Assembly: GCF_002234675.1 (NCBI RefSeq)
Contig: NC_019867.2
Location: 26,959,166-27,023,165, forward strand
DNA from: Oryzias latipes
Taxonomy: Eukaryota > Chordata > Actinopteri > Beloniformes > Adrianichthyidae
Length of the DNA stretch: 64,000 nucleotides
Reading direction: 5' to 3'
Shown: one piece after another, positions 63,101-64,000 of the stretch
Layout: each line of letters opens with the position of its first letter
How positions within the stretch are numbered: the first letter of the stretch is position 1
The notes under the pieces: generated by a model
Seen by the model: the letters and a program-made list of their open reading frames with translations, nothing else
Database searches by the model: none
What the model was told of the DNA's origin: nothing
Made by a program: the position numbers and the translations under genes

Positions 63101-64000
63101 AAAAACACAAAAACCAAAGTTTGTCATCGTTACGAAGCAAATGTGTAACTGAAGGTTTTGCCGGGACTCTCATTTCCCACCATATTTTGGTTTGTCTTTG
63201 GCAGAACCTTCATTTGATGTTTATTACACAAAAACTTGAGTAACAAAAAATGTTTTAATGTACGCGCCTTACTTTTCTCTTTTTGTTGTCAAAGAGTGTT
63301 GCTAAGCAACTTTGAAAAAAGGGCTCTCTGATATCACTGATGTCATGAACTGTTGCTAAGTGACACAGCATGTGACTTTGGCTTCTTTTTAGTGTTTATG
63401 TTTAAAATGACACATTCTGAAAAACACTTCAGTATAAAACATTTTGGAAAAAATGTGATATGTACTGTTTTGAAATGTACGTTAAAGGTTTGGACGATTT
63501 TAAACCAGTGTTATATCTTAGGAAATGCATAATGTTGATAAAAATCCATCATAATAGAGACATTTATTTGGGTGGAGTGTTTGCATTCAGCTTCAGAGCC
63601 ATTTTAGAAACAAATTTAGGACTTCAGTGTTTCTTTTGACAGTCGACTGCTGTCATGAGCTTTGAGGCCCACAAACTGACTGAAAAATACCAGCAACTCA
63701 ACTTTTGAGAGGAGTGTGACGATCCGGTAGTTTTTAATTTGTCACGATAGTTTTATTTTTTTTAATTTTCTGAATTTGAATTTCTTTTTGTAGCACTGTA
63801 CTGTCAAATTATTAGTGAGATGTCCTTTAAAAATAAATTAGAGTTGGACCTATTCTGTTCAGCCTACAGGTTGTAGTGTTGTTTGGGGTCTGTGTCAGTT
63901 TATTTACCTTTCAGAGGGGTTTTCACCTTCTTTGGCTCTATTATTTTGTCTTCCTCTTTGTCTTCCTGTTTCTTTCTTTTTAGTTTTCTCACTGGGGGGT
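60177..64000 (-). CDS. PIM-like serine/threonine kinase, 5' end beyond window
   Basis: Exons in order: 63908-64000 (cut by the window edge), 62735-62959, 62218-62283, 62011-62105, 61743-61790, 61427-61648, 60601-60781, 60357-60527 and 60177-60268. All join in frame to a stop at 60177-60179. The kinase part has YQFAEGGYGSIYGGF (glycine loop), VAIKHIL (ATP-binding Lys), IFHQDIKTENIL (catalytic loop with Asp and Asn, but HQD instead of HRD), LIDFG (Mg-binding), PPEAFKGF and the terminal RPYLQDLLHHPWLR. The domain layout and HPWL ending are those of the PIM family, which is greatly expanded in fish. The N-terminal part is Lys/Glu-rich (KRKRQEDKEEEITEPKKRK), possibly a nuclear localisation signal. 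Substrates are unknown. Confidence 0.9.
60843..61256. repeat. MITE family B copy 3 in a kinase-gene intron
   Basis: Shares 'caatgaaaagtctatgtgaa', 'agtgtgaacacctta' and a 'tgtacatgtagcttt' end with the copy at 37434-37934. It lies between the catalytic-loop exon and the preceding exon. Confidence 0.55.

Overview
This window is nuclear DNA from a teleost fish. The genes are split by GT-AG introns, intergenic DNA is AT-rich, and the repeats are of kinds common in fish: tRNA-derived SINEs, hAT-type MITEs, Tc1 relics and L2-like LINE ends. A percomorph such as a medaka-like species is plausible, but the species cannot be fixed by reading. Four protein-coding genes can be built exon by exon with continuous reading frame.

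Layout. (1) 1-5900: repeats only, including an L2-like LINE end and several MITEs. (2) 5911-8142 (+): a compact GAPR-1/GLIPR2-like CAP-domain gene with a TATA box, a 5' UTR intron and very small first and last coding exons. (3) 8143-20300: a repeat-rich gap with SINEs, nested hAT elements, a broken Tc1 transposase gene and a second, internally inverted Tc1 element. (4) 20300-23046 (+): a four-exon beta-tubulin gene (445 aa) with a CCAAT/TATA promoter. (5) 24407-54536 (-): FKBP15 (WAFL), 29 coding exons, 1165 codons, convergent with the tubulin gene. Its introns carry a 1.55-kb CATC/CATG tract, a copia relic, several MITEs and SINEs. (6) 54537-60000: intergenic, with an L2-like LINE inserted into a MITE, a SINE next to a long (TA)n tract, and a 25-bp minisatellite. 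(7) 60177-64000 (-): the 3' part of a PIM-like serine/threonine kinase gene whose 5' end lies beyond the right edge.

The four genes do not form a pathway. Beta-tubulin builds microtubules, FKBP15 is a WASP/FKBP-like endosomal trafficking protein, the CAP protein belongs to a Golgi/lipid-raft family, and the kinase belongs to a PIM-like family that is expanded in fish. The most notable points are: an inverted pair of CTCF-like sites between the convergent tubulin and fkbp15 genes; a tandem exon duplication in the kinase gene; a likely GC-AG intron and a FAM21-like acidic tail in fkbp15; and two hAT elements inserted at neighbouring GTC-AG sites of the same MITE family, with 8-bp target duplications. 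I found no clearly undescribed biological system, no CRISPR array and no structured RNA gene that I could support.
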